Of a DNA stretch of 7,621 nucleotides, positions 1 through 6,104 are shown one piece after another; the first letter of the stretch is position 1, and the number at the start of each line of letters is the position of its first letter. Under the pieces are notes generated by a model that was given only the letters and a program-made list of their open reading frames with translations, was not told where the DNA came from and did not search any database. Both the position numbers and the translations under genes were made by a program. Source of the stretch: Oscillospiraceae bacterium (GTDB lineage: Bacteria; Bacillota_A; Clostridia; Oscillospirales; Oscillospiraceae); contig JAFZOC010000209.1 in assembly GCA_017550765.1 (NCBI GenBank), positions 1 through 7,621 of the forward strand, given 5' to 3'.

Positions 1-1515
1 AACATCCTCAAGCCCGCCCTGTCCCGGGGCGAGATCCAGGTCATCGGCGCCACCACCTTCACCGAATACCGCAAGCATATCGAGAAGGACTCCGCTCTGG
101 AGCGGCGCTTCCAGCCCGTGACGGTCAACGAGCCCTCCATCGAAGACAGCATCCAGATCCTCAAGGGAATCGCCCACTACTATGAAGACCACCACGGCGT
201 CAGCATCTCCCCGGAGATGTGCCGCCAGGCGGTGCTGCTCTCCGAACGCTACATCACTGGCCGCTTCCTGCCCGACAAGGCCATCGACCTGATCGACGAG
301 GCCTGTTCGGATGTGGAGCTGCGGGACCCGAACATCCGCAAGCGGATGTATTCCCAGCGGGAACTGGACGACGTGCGCTACGAGCGCGAGGGCCTCATGA
401 GCGACGACCGGGAGACGGATCCCGGCAAGCTGGAGGAGCGCTATGAGCGCATCGCGAAGCTGCGCAGCCGGGAGATGCAGCTGGAGCAGGAGCTCCGGGA
501 GCTGGACGCCAAGGGCCGCCCCGCCCTGACGGTGGACGGTCTGGCCCGGGTGATCGAGTTGTGGACCAAGATCCCGGCTTCCAGCATCAAGGAGGATGAA
601 CTGGACCGTCTCGCCCAGATGGATAAGCGCCTGAAGGAGCACATCGTGGGCCAGGATGCCGCCGTGGACGCGGTCTGCGCGGCCATCCGCCGCAGCCGCG
701 TGGGGCTGAAGGTCAAGCGCAAGCCCGTGAGCTTCATCTTCGTAGGCGGCACGGGCGTAGGCAAGACGGAGCTGGTCAAGCGCCTGGCCGAGGATATGTT
801 CAGCGACCCCGAGAGCCTGATCCGTCTGGATATGTCCGAGTTCATGGAGAAGTTCTCCGTGTCCCGGATCATCGGGTCCCCCCCGGGCTATGTGGGCTAT
901 GACGAGGCGGGCCAGCTCACCGAGAAGATCCGCCGCAAGCCCTACAGCGTGGTGCTCTTCGATGAGATCGAGAAGGCCCACCCGGATGTGATGAACATCC
1001 TCCTGCAGATCCTGGATGACGGCCGCATCACCGACGCCCAGGGCCGCACGATCAACTTCGAGAACACCATCATCATCATGACCACCAATGCCGGCTCCAA
1101 CAACAAGAGCGGCAGCGTGGGCTTCGGCGGCACCCTCTCGGATATGAGCCGGGAGCGGGCCATGAAGGCCCTGGGCGAGTTCCTGCGGCCGGAGTTCATC
1201 AACCGCGTGGACGAGGTGATCTGCTTCGAGCAGCTCACGGAGGCCAACTTCCGCGACATCGCCGCCCTCATGCTGGAGGAGCTGCGCCAGGTGATGAAGG
1301 AGCGCAACTACGAGCTCAGCTGGGACGAGTCGGTGCTGGACCATCTGGTGAAGAAGGGCTATTCCGTCACCTACGGCGCCCGGAACCTGCGCCGCCTGAT
1401 CCAAAAGGAGATCGAGGACAGCATCGCCGCCAAGATCATCGCCAAGCGCGGCCAGGGCGTGCAGCGCATCGGCCTCTCTGCCGAGGGCGGGCAGATCGCC
1501 ATCCGCGTGGACTGA
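1..1515 (+). CDS. clpC: ATP-dependent Clp protease ATP-binding subunit, ClpC type (5' end outside window)
   Basis: This is a Clp/Hsp100 unfoldase that uses ATP to thread proteins, probably into ClpP. The reading frame is open from base 1, so 504 C-terminal residues are visible and the N-domain and most of AAA-1 are missing. Residues 16-19 (GATT) and R35/R36 are the AAA-1 sensor 1 and arginine-finger region. About residues 114-172 form a charged, coiled-coil-like middle segment, much shorter than the ClpB M-domain. AAA-2 has Walker A GGTGVGKT (249-256), Walker B VVLFDE (317-322), sensor 1 TTNAG (361-365) and sensor 2 GARNLRR (459-465). A VGF tripeptide at 373-375 sits where ClpA/ClpC/ClpX carry the ClpP-docking loop, which ClpB lacks. 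This and the short middle segment favour ClpC over ClpB. A hairpin terminator follows 20 bases after the stop. The family is certain; the ClpC assignment is likely, but the N-domain cannot be checked. Confidence 0.9.
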   Translation, partial: NILKPALSRGEIQVIGATTFTEYRKHIEKDSALERRFQPVTVNEPSIEDSIQILKGIAHYYEDHHGVSISPEMCRQAVLLSERYITGRFLPDKAIDLIDEACSDVELRDPNIRKRMYSQRELDDVRYEREGLMSDDRETDPGKLEERYERIAKLRSREMQLEQELRELDAKGRPALTVDGLARVIELWTKIPASSIKEDELDRLAQMDKRLKEHIVGQDAAVDAVCAAIRRSRVGLKVKRKPVSFIFVGGTGVGKTELVKRLAEDMFSDPESLIRLDMSEFMEKFSVSRIIGSPPGYVGYDEAGQLTEKIRRKPYSVVLFDEIEKAHPDVMNILLQILDDGRITDAQGRTINFENTIIIMTTNAGSNNKSGSVGFGGTLSDMSRERAMKALGEFLRPEFINRVDEVICFEQLTEANFRDIAALMLEELRQVMKERNYELSWDESVLDHLVKKGYSVTYGARNLRRLIQKEIEDSIAAKIIAKRGQGVQRIGLSAEGGQIAIRVD

Positions 1516-1535
1516 AAAGCAGACCGGGATAGGAT

Positions 1536-1567
1536 GGAAAGGGAGCCCCTGTCGGAGCTCCCTTTCC
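1536..1567 (+). terminator. Rho-independent-type hairpin after the Clp gene
   Basis: A perfect 11-bp inverted repeat (GGAAAGGGAGC / GCTCCCTTTCC) encloses a 10-nt loop, 20 bases after the Clp stop codon. The T-run sits mostly inside the stem and the tail after it (TGTCATACC) is T-poor, so termination may be incomplete. It separates the Clp gene from the macro-domain gene. Confidence 0.6.
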
Positions 1568-1621
1568 TGTCATACCACGATATATACCACCACCGCTCTG
1601 TCCCCACCGGCCAGAGCCAGA

Positions 1622-1630
1622 AAAGGAGGA
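1622..1630 (+). promoter_or_regulatory. Ribosome binding site fixing the macro gene start
   Basis: AAAGGAGGA lies 5 bases before ATG 1636. An upstream in-frame ATG at 1534 lies directly at the terminator hairpin, has no such site, and would add 34 residues unlike the family. The start at 1636 is therefore preferred. Confidence 0.85.
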
Positions 1631-1635
1631 TCCCC

Positions 1636-2166
1636 ATGCAGAAGATCCAGATCGTCCGGGGCGACATCACCCGCCAGAGCGTCGACGCCATCGTGAACGC
1701 GGCCAACTGCTCCCTGCTGGGCGGAGGCGGCGTGGACGGCGCCATCCACCGTGCCGCCGGGCCGGAGCTCCTGGCGGAGTGCCGAACGCTCCACGGCTGC
1801 GACACGGGCAAGGCCAAGATCACCCGGGCCTATCGTCTGGAGGCCCAGGGCGTGCGCTACATCATCCACACCCCCGGCCCCGTCTGGCACGGCGGCGGCT
1901 ACGGCGAGGAGGAGCTCCTGCGCTCCTGCTACCGCTCCAGTCTGGAACTGGCGGCAGAGCACGGCTGTGAGACGCTGGCCTTCCCCTCCATCAGCACCGG
2001 CGTCTATCACTTCCCCCTGGAAAAGGCGGCCCCGATCGCCCTGGAGACCATCGCGGCCTTCCTGGCGGAGCACCCGTCGATCCGCCAGGTGTCCATGGTC
2101 TGCTTCAACGAGCACACCCGGTCGGTCTACGCCGGAGCTCTGGAGGAGCTGGAGGCGCGGGGATGA
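1636..2166 (+). CDS. Macro-domain protein, MacroD/YmdB-type ADP-ribose hydrolase
   Basis: This 176-residue protein is a single macro domain, a fold that binds ADP-ribose. The MacroD/YmdB class removes O-acetyl groups from O-acetyl-ADP-ribose and mono-ADP-ribose from acidic residues; it is expected in the cytosol. Visible motifs are GDIT (9-12), IVNAAN (19-24), the glycine-rich GGGGVDGAIHRAAGP (29-43) and the phosphate loop SISTGVY (118-124). N24 and D34 align with the catalytic Asn and Asp known from E. coli YmdB. The overall length and order match YmdB closely by eye. Its stop codon overlaps the start of the DUF523 gene (ATGA), so the two are co-translated. The start is set by an AAAGGAGGA site. 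The family is certain; the physiological substrate (metabolite or modified protein) is not shown by the sequence. Confidence 0.93.
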   Translation: MQKIQIVRGDITRQSVDAIVNAANCSLLGGGGVDGAIHRAAGPELLAECRTLHGCDTGKAKITRAYRLEAQGVRYIIHTPGPVWHGGGYGEEELLRSCYRSSLELAAEHGCETLAFPSISTGVYHFPLEKAAPIALETIAAFLAEHPSIRQVSMVCFNEHTRSVYAGALEELEARG

Positions 2167-2612
2167 GCCCTCGCCCGGCCCTTCTGATCAGCGCCTGCCT
2201 GCTGGGCAGGGACTGCAAGTATGACGGCGGGAACAACGCCCTGCCGGCGGAGCGCATCGCGGCCCTGGCGGAGCACTACCGCCTGGTGCCCGTCTGTCCC
2301 GAGTCGGACGGCGGCCTGCCTACGCCCCGGACCCCCAGCGAGCGCCGGGGGAGCGCCGTGATCGCCCGGGACGGCCGGGATGTGACGGAGGCCTTCCGCC
2401 GCGGCGCGGCCCTTGCTCTGGAGACCGCCAGGGCGGAGGACTGCCGGCTGGCATTGCTGAAGGAGCGCAGCCCCTCCTGCGGCAGCGGGAGGATCTACGA
2501 CGGCAGCTTCAGCGGCGTGCTGATCCCGGGGGACGGCGTCACGGCGGAACTGCTGCGCGCGGGGGGCCTCGCCCTGTACGGCGAGTCGGCGGCGGAGGAG
2601 CTGCTGCGCTGA
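2163..2612 (+). CDS. DUF523 family protein (TudS-like, putative thiouracil desulfurase or Fe-S protein)
   Basis: This 149-residue protein has the full DUF523 pattern: SACLLG (10-15) with C12, CKYDGG (18-23), VPVCPE (42-47) with C45, GGLPTPRTP (50-58), DVTEAF (73-78), KERSPSCG (100-107) with C106, IYDG-F-G (111-118) and GDGVTAELL (123-131). In characterised members (TudS) three conserved cysteines hold a [4Fe-4S] cluster that removes sulfur from 2-thiouracil. C12, C45 and C106 are the likely equivalents here. The cysteine match is seen; the desulfurase activity is inference from the family. The ATG overlaps the macro gene stop by 4 bases, which implies translational coupling and no separate promoter. 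No convincing terminator follows. The length is usual for stand-alone members; some relatives carry an extra DUF1722 domain that is absent here. Confidence 0.9.
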   Translation: MSPRPALLISACLLGRDCKYDGGNNALPAERIAALAEHYRLVPVCPESDGGLPTPRTPSERRGSAVIARDGRDVTEAFRRGAALALETARAEDCRLALLKERSPSCGSGRIYDGSFSGVLIPGDGVTAELLRAGGLALYGESAAEELLR

Positions 2613-2836
2613 GCGGCGCGTGCATCCGGGAGGAGCCGTTCCAACGCCGGGGGCAAGATCCTCGATGCCACCGGCATCCTCGCCGACCTCGCTGCCCCAC
2701 GATCTCCCGGCGGAAAGAGCGAAACCTTTTTGCCCTGTCGAACGTTATACGATCGAGAAATCGTGGCTTGGGCGGGAGATCATTGGCGGGTATCTACTGC
2801 AAGCAGTTAGGACTTGATCATCTTGGTAAAGGAATC
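2613..2836. other. Composition junction between core genes and the AT-rich island; no gene seen
   Basis: The first about 90-100 bases are GC-rich like the flanking genes. From about 2720 the sequence becomes AT-richer and stays so to about 4150. I see no coding frame with recognisable similarity, no clear promoter and no terminator. Short open frames run through it (for example from TTG 2768 into the next gene), but they lack a good ribosome binding site. Confidence 0.5.
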
Positions 2837-3709
2837 ATGAGGCCTCTTATGAAATGGGAGAAAAAAACGATCAATGGAATTACGGTCGATGTTCTTGAGA
2901 TCTCTACGATCGATGAAGATGAAATAGAAGAAATACGCGATCATTACTCAACTGTATCCCATGTTCAGATCAGCTTGTGTGATCTACAGTATTTAGATCT
3001 ATTCCAGCACATCTATACACTGATATTGACAAGTGGGGTAGCCAGCCAAACTGGACTAGAAACATTGTACACCCTGAGAGAACTAAAGATGTTGGTGCTT
3101 GACTACGAAGAGACGGATTCGGATGAGGAAGGCGTGGTCCTCGATAGATTCCCTGTGTTAGAATATGTATTGTCAAGGTCAAACTTAAATATTTACCATG
3201 TGGAAGAGTACGCTAACAATGGAATTACAATTGATGTGCTAAATACCTATAGCGGTGGAAGACCGAAAAGGATCAAAGTTGTACCTTCAAAAGATATTTG
3301 TATATATCGACCAGGCCTCTTTATGAGTACAGAAGCATATGTACCAGCTGCCAGAATGATCATGCAGATCTTGAACACAGTAATGAATGAAATGGGTGAT
3401 CTTCAGATCTGCAAGTATTCATCTCAGTTGAAGAGAATATCCATTATTCCGATCTGTGTTCCTGAAGAAGTGTTGAATAATGGGTTTTGTAAAGAGCGGA
3501 AATATGTAAGCTTGAAGCGACAATATGCGGATATTAGGTTGCAAATAGATTATGAGGTCTTTGTCCGCGCTCCGGAAGAAACAAAAGTTCAAATGTGCCT
3601 CGAAAATATTGAGCAAGCTGCCAGATATATCTCAGCGAAAGACAAGACATTCGACGGCCCATTATTCTGTTATGATATTAGAACAGCCATGAATACGCGA
3701 CATTGTTGA
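2837..3709 (+). CDS. Putative polymorphic-toxin immunity protein: LRR-like N-terminal part plus Imm44-like C-terminal domain
   Basis: This 290-residue protein has no signal peptide or membrane segment. Residues about 38-120 show irregular leucine/isoleucine-rich strand units (HVQISLCDL, IYTLILTS, LRELKMLVLDY) like a degenerate leucine-rich repeat. From about residue 160 (LFMSTEAYVPA) it resembles the Imm44 immunity family as I recall it: ISIIPI (201-206), a KERKYVSLKR stretch (219-228), ADIRLQIDYEVF (231-242) and a C-terminal K-FDG-L--DI pattern (270-281). Such proteins neutralise the C-terminal toxin domains of Rhs, LXG or WapA-type proteins. Its base composition is clearly more AT-rich than the flanking genes. 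An Rhs scrap lies downstream, which supports the idea. The start is uncertain: AAAGGA lies only 3 bases before ATG 2837; ATG 2849 and TTG 2768 are alternatives. The Imm44 match is from memory and needs a profile search. Confidence 0.6.
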   Translation: MRPLMKWEKKTINGITVDVLEISTIDEDEIEEIRDHYSTVSHVQISLCDLQYLDLFQHIYTLILTSGVASQTGLETLYTLRELKMLVLDYEETDSDEEGVVLDRFPVLEYVLSRSNLNIYHVEEYANNGITIDVLNTYSGGRPKRIKVVPSKDICIYRPGLFMSTEAYVPAARMIMQILNTVMNEMGDLQICKYSSQLKRISIIPICVPEEVLNNGFCKERKYVSLKRQYADIRLQIDYEVFVRAPEETKVQMCLENIEQAARYISAKDKTFDGPLFCYDIRTAMNTRHC

Positions 3710-3801
3710 GATCGGCCTATCGGAAGATAATGAAATGGTAGTTGGAAGAGTAAAAGTTCTTCTTTGTATTTCTCTTTGCCATGATCTGTTGAGGTGATCG
3801 A

Positions 3802-4161
3802 ATGGAAAAAACTGAAAAATCATGGCTACCAGCTCCCAATTGGAAGGGAACGTGGAGAGAAGACTGGAGAATTCTAGGGCAAGAAGGCTACCTGTTGAAT
3901 AAGCGCCTTCAACACAGAAGATTCTCCCGTGCGTTGTGCGTTAAGGATCATGATCAATGCGAGTTTTGCTGGAGGGTATTTGACGGAAAAGCAGGATCTC
4001 CTTCGTATGCATATTTTGATCCAATCAGCAAAGCATGGATATGTGAAGAGTGCTATAATGACTTTAAAGTGCATTTCTGCTGGACTGTAGAGGAGGTAAG
4101 GGATACCGGATCAGATCAGCTCGTGAAAAACAGCCTGTTGCCACCAGAGAGTGATGCTTGA
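3802..4161 (+). CDS. Small Cys-pair protein, putative toxin-locus immunity protein
   Basis: This 119-residue cytosolic protein of unknown function starts at ATG 3802 behind GAGGTGAT, a good ribosome binding site. It is rich in tryptophan near the N-terminus (W8, W14, W18, W22). Two CxxC pairs, C53-EF-C56 and C81-EE-C84, are spaced like a zinc ribbon. They lie within KDHDQCEFCWRVF (48-60) and WICEECYNDF (79-88). I have seen this pattern as an unnamed protein beside Rhs or other polymorphic toxin genes in Firmicutes, so an immunity or toxin-locus accessory role is inferred, not shown. It shares the AT-rich composition of the gene 92 bases upstream and probably its transcript. The Rhs fragment begins directly after its stop codon, in the same frame. 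I know no formal family name for it. Confidence 0.65.
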   Translation: MEKTEKSWLPAPNWKGTWREDWRILGQEGYLLNKRLQHRRFSRALCVKDHDQCEFCWRVFDGKAGSPSYAYFDPISKAWICEECYNDFKVHFCWTVEEVRDTGSDQLVKNSLLPPESDA

Positions 4162-4320
4162 AGAGCCACAGGATCCCTAGACGGCAACGCCCAGTGGCCG
4201 GATCTGCTGACTGCCTACAACGGCGGCACGATCACCTACGACGCGATCGGGGACCCGACCGTATGGTACGACGGGGCGACTATGAGCTGGAGCCACGGCA
4301 GGCAGCAGGCCTCGATCACA
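4162..4320 (+). pseudogene. Fragment of an Rhs/YD-repeat core (polymorphic toxin scaffold remnant)
   Basis: Read in the frame starting at 4162, this stretch encodes about 50 residues with the typical Firmicutes Rhs core pattern: AQWPDLLTAYNGG, TITYDAIGDPTVWYDG and MSWSHGRQQASI (about 4189-4317). Full Rhs proteins carry dozens of such repeats and exceed 1000 residues. Here there is no start codon, no upstream Rhs sequence and no downstream tip or toxin domain; similarity stops near 4320, just before a terminator. Its GC-rich composition matches the chromosome, unlike the two genes before it. It lies in frame immediately after the TGA of the preceding gene. I read it as the scar of a deleted or recombined Rhs toxin gene or a displaced cassette. 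A functional peptide is unlikely. Confidence 0.8.
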
Positions 4321-4341
4321 AAAACAAGTCCATCGAAAGGA

Positions 4342-4384
4342 AAACAGAGCGGAGGACCCGAGACCCGGATCCACCGCTCTGTTT
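4342..4384. terminator. Strong hairpin terminator, probably bidirectional
   Basis: A perfect 11-bp inverted repeat (AAACAGAGCGG, 4342-4352; CCGCTCTGTTT, 4374-4384) closes a 21-nt loop that can pair a little further (GGA/TCC). T-rich sequence follows on the plus strand (TTTATCTATC) and on the minus strand (TTCCTTTCG). It lies between the plus-strand island and the 3' end of the minus-strand exported-protein gene, so it can serve both convergent transcripts. Confidence 0.8.
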
Positions 4385-4430
4385 ATCTATCTATACTATT
4401 TGTAATTGCCCGCAACTCGCGACGCCGCGC

Positions 4431-4973
4431 TCAGGCCAGGCGTCCCTGTTCGTCCACGTAGATGACCGGCGCCATGCCGCAGATCAGCAGGACCATGTCG
4501 TCGATGGGCGTATCGCTGCCGGAGCGGGTGTAGACCCGGCGGAGCTCCAGCTTCCCGCTGATGTTCCCGGAGACGGCAGCGTGGGGCATCTGCCCCAGGA
4601 TCGAGCTGCGCAGCGCCTCGCAGAGCGCCTCCCCGTCCTCCACGGTCCCCAGGCGGGTGCCGTTGACCCAGACCGCGTCGGAGACGCGCACCCCCCGAAC
4701 GGAGCAGATCAGCGCGTCGGTGAGGGCGGCCGTGTCGCCGTCGGGAGAACGGAAGCTCAGACGGAAGCTGCGGTGTAGAGAGAGCTCCGCCGCGCTGTCG
4801 GACAGGATCTCCTCCGCAGTCTCCCGCGCGGCGGCGGCGCAGTCCTCGGTCTGGCGGAAGCTGAAGCGGCCGGGGAGGGTCTGCCCGGCCACCGTCACGC
4901 GGTAGCAGGGACGCAGGTTCGCCAGCAGCACCATCACCAGGCACAAGGAGAGCAGGAACGCGTGTTTTCTCAA
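4431..4973 (-). CDS. Small exported protein with tandem module like the N-terminal region of M23 peptidases
   Basis: This 180-residue protein starts at TTG 4973. Residues 1-23 (MRKHAFLLSLCLVMVLLANL) form a signal peptide or membrane anchor, so the rest lies outside the membrane. The remainder looks like two copies of one unit of about 75 residues. Each opens with a short strand-turn (VTVAGQTLPG 26-35; VWVNGTRLGT 101-110), then an alanine-rich helix (to about 57 and 125), then strands and an S/T-x-x-D segment. A third opening (IYVDEQGRLA, 171-180) ends the protein. The VNG-x-x-LGTV pattern resembles the repeats before the peptidase domain in Firmicutes M23 cell-wall or spore proteins. No catalytic His/Asp motif is present, so no enzyme activity is claimed. 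The TTG start is favoured over ATG 4988 because GGAGGTGG lies 5 bases before it and the promoter would start the mRNA near 4987. Confidence 0.65.
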   Translation of the reverse strand: MRKHAFLLSLCLVMVLLANLRPCYRVTVAGQTLPGRFSFRQTEDCAAAARETAEEILSDSAAELSLHRSFRLSFRSPDGDTAALTDALICSVRGVRVSDAVWVNGTRLGTVEDGEALCEALRSSILGQMPHAAVSGNISGKLELRRVYTRSGSDTPIDDMVLLICGMAPVIYVDEQGRLA

Positions 4974-4978
4974 GAAGA

Positions 4979-4986
4979 CCACCTCC
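4979..4986 (-). promoter_or_regulatory. Ribosome binding site selecting the TTG start
   Basis: On the minus strand GGAGGTGG stands 5 bases before TTG 4973. It overlaps the codons that would follow ATG 4988, so that ATG is very unlikely to be the start. Confidence 0.75.
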
Positions 4987-4993
4987 ATCAGTC

Positions 4994-5022
4994 AACATAA
5001 CGCAGGCGAGAGATGCCGTCAA
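4994..5022 (-). promoter_or_regulatory. Sigma-A-type promoter of the exported-protein gene
   Basis: On the minus strand TTGACG (5022-5017) and TATGTT (4999-4994) are separated by exactly 17 bases. Transcription would begin near 4987, leaving a leader of only about 14 bases that contains the ribosome binding site. Confidence 0.7.
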
Positions 5023-5157
5023 GAGATCCGACAAAACTAGTGCCCACCCGGCAGAAAGTGCGCTGTGTAAGCGTGGGAGCGCTGGGGGAGAAGGGGTACA
5101 GACGATGATGGCGGACCGGAGCCATACGCGGCGCAGAACGGGACAGAGCGCAGAATA

Positions 5158-5348
5158 GTTTACATAACAAAACAACACGGGCGCAGGCAGCCCCCGGTCT
5201 CTCCGCCGCCCTGCACAGGGCGGAGAAGAGACCGGAGGAGCGGGAGAGTAGTTTACATAAATAAGTAAACATAATACAATGCGATGCGAACGAGCAGGGA
5301 AGGATGCCACTATTTCTAAAGAGGACGGCAGATCAACGGTTTACATAA
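5158..5348 (+). repeat. Three dispersed copies of GTTTACATAA plus one variant
   Basis: GTTTACATAA occurs exactly at 5158-5167, 5251-5260 and 5339-5348, spaced 93 and 88 bases apart in direct orientation. A variant GTAAACATAA lies at 5265-5274, 14 bases after the second copy. The first two copies share a preceding TA (TAGTTTACATAA). The complement TTATGTAAAC matches the XerD half-site of the known Bacillus subtilis dif site, but no matching XerC arm is seen at the expected 6-base distance. Operator, recombination half-site or mobile-element end are all possible. Confidence 0.7.
5194..5235. repeat. Large near-perfect hairpin between two GTTTACATAA copies
   Basis: Two 20-base arms (5194-5213 and 5216-5235) begin with CCGGTCTCT and end in GCCCTG / CAGGGC. 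They pair at 18 of 20 positions around a two-base CA centre. There is no T-run on either side, so it does not look like an ordinary terminator. Its position inside the first 93-base repeat interval suggests it belongs to the same element. Confidence 0.7.
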
Positions 5349-5412
5349 AGCAGACATCGCCCTGCTGATGCGGTCGCGCTCTTTGCCTGCGGCCGGCGGC
5401 AATCCCGACGGC

Positions 5413-6021
5413 TCAGCTCTCCGCTTCGATCTCGTTGACGGAGACCTCGTAGGCCGTCCGCTGATGGGGCCCCTCGGGCGTCTGCTTGAGATAGGCCCGG
5501 CTCTGGAGGCGGCCCTCCAGACAGAGCTTCTGCCCCGTGGCCCAGCCCGCTGCGCGGCGGGCGTTCAGCCCCCAGCAGATGCAGGGCAGATAGTCCGAGC
5601 GGCCGTAATGCCGCGGCACGGCCAGCATCAGGTCGCAGATCTCGCGGCCCAGGGGCGTGCGGCGCAGGACCGGCGGGCGGCAGAGGCTCCCGGACAGGAG
5701 CACCAGGTCCTGGTCCTCCTCGTCGCTGAAGGCCAGATCCTGGGCGAAGACGCTGATGACCAGACGCGGCCCGGTGCCGCGATGGTCGTTGAAACTGCGC
5801 AGCTGCCCCTGGACCAGGATGCGACAGGCATCCTGCAGCGCCAGGCTCTCCAGGAGCTCCTGGCGCACCACGATGGGGAGCGTGTCGGTATTGCCGGAGA
5901 GGCGCCTGACTTCCAGGGGGAACAGATAGAAGCCCTGACCGCGGGTCTCGTGGGACCATGCGGGCTTGCCGGCCAGCGCTCCGCAGAGCCTGACCACATT
6001 GGCCTCGAGAGATCTTTCCAT
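5413..6021 (-). CDS. Single-stranded DNA-binding-like protein with two tandem OB folds
   Basis: This 202-residue cytosolic protein has two OB-fold halves, about residues 5-96 and 105-198. The first runs from ANVVRLCGALAGKP to LVISVFAQDL and includes the strand pair VEGQL-like VQGQLRS (70-76). The second carries the clearest SSB signature: LSGSLCRPPVLRRTPLGREICDLMLAV (109-135 as a region, key residues G111, P117, T122, R126, D130), then SDYLPCICWG (142-151), LEGRLQSR (168-175) and YEVSV (191-195). Canonical SSB has one OB fold and an acidic DDDIPF-type tail; that tail is absent here. This two-domain type recurs in Clostridia and is annotated as SSB, but its partner and role are unknown to me. 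ATG 6021 is chosen because GGAAGGA lies 7 bases upstream; a GTG at 6057 has no good site. It is transcribed divergently from deoC. Confidence 0.82.
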   Translation of the reverse strand: MERSLEANVVRLCGALAGKPAWSHETRGQGFYLFPLEVRRLSGNTDTLPIVVRQELLESLALQDACRILVQGQLRSFNDHRGTGPRLVISVFAQDLAFSDEEDQDLVLLSGSLCRPPVLRRTPLGREICDLMLAVPRHYGRSDYLPCICWGLNARRAAGWATGQKLCLEGRLQSRAYLKQTPEGPHQRTAYEVSVNEIEAES

Positions 6022-6075
6022 GAGCGTGTCCTTCCTGTTCTTATGATGATGCTCCACTCTATGTGCTCCCGGGGC

Positions 6076-6104
6076 TTGAATATGCGGAGAAAAACAGGTA
6101 TAAT
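6076..6104 (+). promoter_or_regulatory. Sigma-A promoter of deoC
   Basis: TTGAAT (6076-6081) and a perfect TATAAT (6099-6104) are separated by 17 bases. Transcription should start near 6111, giving a leader of about 25 bases with the AAAGGAG ribosome binding site. No operator palindrome is obvious. Confidence 0.85.

Larger units (their letters stand above)
4989..5412. other. Long non-coding region with repeats and a hairpin
   Basis: About 420 bases between the exported-protein gene and the SSB-like gene carry no recognisable coding frame. The stretch holds the promoter above, three exact GTTTACATAA copies with a variant, and a large hairpin. The part from about 5023 to 5150 shows nothing I can name. 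Confidence 0.6.

Noticed and set aside
2730..2751. Promoter for the island (TTGCCC and TTATAC)
   Set aside because: The spacing is only 9 bases, far too short for a sigma-A promoter.
2620..2817. 65-codon plus-strand frame after the DUF523 gene
   Set aside because: It has no ribosome binding site or recognisable motifs and runs across the composition junction.
4158..4778. 206-codon plus-strand frame from TTG 4158
   Set aside because: It runs in the wrong frame across the Rhs fragment, through the terminator and antisense to the exported-protein gene; no homology and no ribosome binding site.
4988..5272. Minus-strand open frame of 94 codons through the repeat region
   Set aside because: The repeats themselves create LCKL-like repeats in it, there is no ribosome binding site, the composition is arginine/serine-rich, and nothing resembles a known family. 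It also covers the promoter of the gene that follows.
5250..5277. A complete dif site at the second GTTTACATAA copy
   Set aside because: Only the XerD-like arm matches. The arm expected 6 bases away reads AAACATAATAC instead of a XerC-type arm, so a functional dif is not supported.
4396..5310. 304-codon minus-strand frame overlapping the exported-protein gene
   Set aside because: It is the alternate frame of a GC-rich gene, with low-complexity Arg/Pro/Gly content; the competing frame has a signal peptide, ribosome binding site and promoter.
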